Source: Succinimonas sp045124755 (GTDB lineage Bacteria; Pseudomonadota; Gammaproteobacteria; Enterobacterales; Succinivibrionaceae). Taken from it: DNA of 64,000 nucleotides. Position 1 is the stretch's first letter. The number at the start of each line of letters is the position of its first letter. Under the pieces are notes generated by a model. The model saw nothing but the letters and a program-made list of their open reading frames with translations. It was not told the origin of the DNA and did not search any database. Position numbers and translations under genes: made by a program. Shown piece by piece: positions 61,746 to 64,000 of this stretch. The stretch is taken from assembly GCF_045124755.1 (NCBI RefSeq), contig NZ_JBGVMK010000140.1. The stretch is one strand, 5' to 3'.

Positions 61746-64000
61746 ATGATGATACATCCTTCCCTGACGCGGCTTTCCATAGCTCTCATTGCGGCTATGG
61801 GACTTTCCGCCTGTCATGATCACCATCACGCAAACAATAACAACAACGATGATGACCAGCTAGCCGTTGAGGTTCAGGTGCTGGACGGCGCTCTCAATGG
61901 CGCTCTCGTTTTTGCGGATCTGAACCGCAATTTCGAGCTGGATGGTGATGAAGCCTATGTCCGTACCGACAAAGACGGCAAGGCTAAGCTGAATGTTCCC
62001 AAAGCCAGGCTGAAGGATGCGTCAGGCAATACCGTTAACAGCTTCAAGATGATTGCCCAGGCTGCAAAGGGCGATCCTGATTTGATTTACGGATCCGAGA
62101 CCCAGCTGACGGCTCCCGTCGTTATGGCCCGCGAGATATTCCCCGGCAGCAGTAACGGACTCATCACCATTTCCCCCTTCACCACGCTGACCGACATGAC
62201 GGTGTTTCCGGATACGCTTTCCAGCCTCACTCCCGAATCATACCAGTCAATGCTGAGTGAAATTGCCGCTGCCGCCGGAGCCGGAAATGCCGGAGCTGCC
62301 GGAGGCTTCAACGATGCCATTACAGATGAAAACCTCCATGCTCTGGTAAGCGCCGAACTTCTGGTCAGAAGCGGCAAAATTCCCGGAAGTCTCGGGGATC
62401 TTGCCGCCGTTTACAATGGGTCCGTGGTCGGCATTTCCCCGCTGGAAACAGCAGCATCCGTAAAGGATGACGCAAACAGCATGGTCACCAGCCTGGAGGA
62501 TAATGCCAAAAAGGAAAACCGGGATATCACCGGAGACGATGTGGTTAAGGCTCTTGCAAATTACAATCCGGGGGGAGATACTCCTGATCCCGATCCTAAC
62601 CCTGATCCCGATCCTAATCCCGATCCTGATCCCAATCCTGATCCTGATCCTAACCCTGATCCCGATCCTAACCCTGATCCTGATCCTAATCCGGTGGTCA
62701 ACGAAACCAATGTGTTTGACGCCCGCCTGATTATGGGAGGCTATGTACCGAACGTCCGGGTATGCTGGGATGCCAACGCCAATAATGACTGCGATGACGA
62801 TAACAGTATTTACACCGATGAAAACGGACTCTTCAATCTCAGCTTCACCGATGACCAGAAAAAACAGATCGCCGACGCCGGCTACATGGATCTCGTCACC
62901 CTTATTCCGGCCGGCAGCGCCGATATTGTGCTTGGAGTCCCGGGAACCGTCACTGAAAATGTGGCGGTAACTGCCCGTGTTTATGATCCGAGCTTCCGTA
63001 ATTACAAGGATGACATTGCTGCATACACCAGCGTAAATATCTTTGAAGCCCTGACAGCTCTGACCTTCGGCACTGATGATAATCCTTCCGCAGCCGAGTT
63101 CGGCGATCGTCTTGACAGTGTTGCCGGCGCTCTCGGACTTAATCCGGAAACCGTCCGCGGGGACTACAACGATATCAAAAAGCCTACTCCGGAGAATATT
63201 CGCGCTGTGATTTCCAGCGAACTGATTCAGAAGTACGGCATCATGCCCGGAAGCGTTTCAGCTCTTCAGAATCAGAAGAAGTCCCCGGTGGACATCGATG
63301 CTCTTGTTGCAAATCTTGAGCACATCAAGGCCTTTATCGACCCGATGACGGAATCTCTGGACGAACAGATTGCTGACGCTGAGAATGTCAATGAAATCAT
63401 CCGTGAAATGGTGGATTCGTCGAATTATCTGGATGCTGCCTTTGTAAGTCTGGCCTCCGGCAACGGCGACAATTTCATGTGCGGCGTTACCGGCGCCGGC
63501 ACGGTGAAGTGCTGGGGTCAGGGTTCCTGGGGCAACCTGGGTAACGGCGACTGGTATGAGGATGCTCTCAGCAAAAATGCCATGTACGCCGTCCCGCAGT
63601 CAGAAACCGCCGCTGCCGCGGATCCGGCAACTCTCCCCGGCATGTACACTCATGAACCTCAGACGGTAACCAAGGCTGACGGCACTCCGCTTACCGGTGT
63701 TGCCATGGTTGAGACCGGTTTCCGGTATGCCTGCGCTGTGACAGTAACCGGTGAAGTCTGGTGCTGGGGTGATAATTTCTTCGGTCAGCTGGGCCTGGGC
63801 AGTGATTCCATTGATCTGGAACGGCCCGCAGTTCCTGTTGCCTCCCAGGTTATTAAGGGCCGGCAGAACGGTGAGGGCGAGTACTTTGCCAATGCCGTGG
63901 CTCTCTATCTGGCCAACAACACCGCCTGCGCCCGTACCGTGAATAACGAGCTTTACTGCTGGGGTGACAACACCATGATGCAGACCGGCGCCAGAAGACC
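61746..64000 (+). CDS. Large lipoprotein with RCC1-like repeats (incomplete, runs off the window)
   Basis: At least 751 residues, open to the window end. The N-terminus is a lipoprotein signal peptide with lipobox GLSAC (about 19-23), followed by HDHHH and an Asn/Asp-rich linker. Two similar about 200-residue domains follow: each begins with a short strand motif (VLDGALNGALVFADLN and ARLIMGGYVPNVRVCWDAN). A linker of about 40 DPDPNP-type residues joins them (DNA 62578-62694). From about residue 580 RCC1-like repeats start (CGVTGAGTVKCWGQGSWGNLGNG, CAVTVTGEVWCWGDNFFGQLGLG, CARTVNNELYCWGDN), each with paired cysteines. It is likely a surface or periplasmic protein with a beta-propeller. Confidence 0.8.
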   Translation, partial: MMIHPSLTRLSIALIAAMGLSACHDHHHANNNNNDDDQLAVEVQVLDGALNGALVFADLNRNFELDGDEAYVRTDKDGKAKLNVPKARLKDASGNTVNSFKMIAQAAKGDPDLIYGSETQLTAPVVMAREIFPGSSNGLITISPFTTLTDMTVFPDTLSSLTPESYQSMLSEIAAAAGAGNAGAAGGFNDAITDENLHALVSAELLVRSGKIPGSLGDLAAVYNGSVVGISPLETAASVKDDANSMVTSLEDNAKKENRDITGDDVVKALANYNPGGDTPDPDPNPDPDPNPDPDPNPDPDPNPDPDPNPDPDPNPVVNETNVFDARLIMGGYVPNVRVCWDANANNDCDDDNSIYTDENGLFNLSFTDDQKKQIADAGYMDLVTLIPAGSADIVLGVPGTVTENVAVTARVYDPSFRNYKDDIAAYTSVNIFEALTALTFGTDDNPSAAEFGDRLDSVAGALGLNPETVRGDYNDIKKPTPENIRAVISSELIQKYGIMPGSVSALQNQKKSPVDIDALVANLEHIKAFIDPMTESLDEQIADAENVNEIIREMVDSSNYLDAAFVSLASGNGDNFMCGVTGAGTVKCWGQGSWGNLGNGDWYEDALSKNAMYAVPQSETAAAADPATLPGMYTHEPQTVTKADGTPLTGVAMVETGFRYACAVTVTGEVWCWGDNFFGQLGLGSDSIDLERPAVPVASQVIKGRQNGEGEYFANAVALYLANNTACARTVNNELYCWGDNTMMQTGARR

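Overview
The window looks like the chromosome of an anaerobic gammaproteobacterium, most likely of the Succinivibrionaceae (Succinivibrio, Succinatimonas, Ruminobacter or Anaerobiospirillum type). Supporting markers are gammaproteobacterial housekeeping genes (tusE, purT, RavA/ViaA homologues, FimV-like proteins, eroded aryl-polyene-type genes) together with strict-anaerobe energy metabolism (a one-chain pyruvate:ferredoxin oxidoreductase with a poly-ferredoxin) and a family expansion of AAA/PD-(D/E)XK and Rpn-type proteins. The genus is an inference; no rRNA is present.

Layout. 1-9.5 kb: the end of an unknown gene, a decayed CRISPR array (132-444) and a co-directional type III-D-like CRISPR effector operon: HD-less Cas10 with GGDD, a single Cas7, a Csx10/Cas5-like subunit, a double-Cas7 protein, an unassigned 187-residue protein and a long Cas7 with inserts. 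9.6-16.1 kb, convergent: a ViaA-like VWA protein and a giant RavA-like MoxR ATPase (1537 residues). 16.5-20.8 kb: two tRNA-Ser genes around cmk, a small secreted protein, a zinc-ribbon membrane protein and tusE. 21.0-27.5 kb, accessory: an AAA/PD-(D/E)XK protein, a ClC antiporter, an AT-rich GmrSD-like type IV restriction gene and a small kinase-like gene. 27.7-36.5 kb, minus strand: a cell-envelope cluster (Sel1-like protein, KPAE-repeat protein, small membrane protein, FimV-like protein with eight tryptophan repeats) followed by nagA-nth. 36.8-40 kb: purT, a DUF4250 gene and a protein that appears to be a catalytically dead exonuclease I relative. 40.1-47.3 kb, accessory: an Rpn-type nuclease with a truncated tandem copy, a GIY-YIG/DUF6884 pair, a pseudogene, a second AAA/PD-(D/E)XK protein and an AT-rich voltage-gated-channel gene. 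47.5-53.9 kb, minus strand: a Sel1-repeat protein and an aryl-polyene-like mini-cluster (adenylating enzyme, two hotdog proteins, MMPL exporter) in which two proteins lack expected catalytic residues. 54.1-61.2 kb: a VanY-like peptidase and the poly-ferredoxin/nifJ/GltD-like operon, which would pass electrons from pyruvate oxidation to ferredoxin and possibly NADP(H). 61.7 kb to the end: a lipoprotein with RCC1-like repeats, cut by the window edge.

The most interesting points are the III-D-like complex with fused Cas7 subunits, no HD nuclease and no visible processing, adaptation or CARF genes; the oversized RavA partner next to it; the exonuclease I pseudoenzyme; the eroded aryl-polyene-type cluster; the FliN-like tryptophan repeats in FimV; and the GIY-YIG/DUF6884 pair. 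All family assignments come from reading the sequences by eye against remembered family features. No database search was run.
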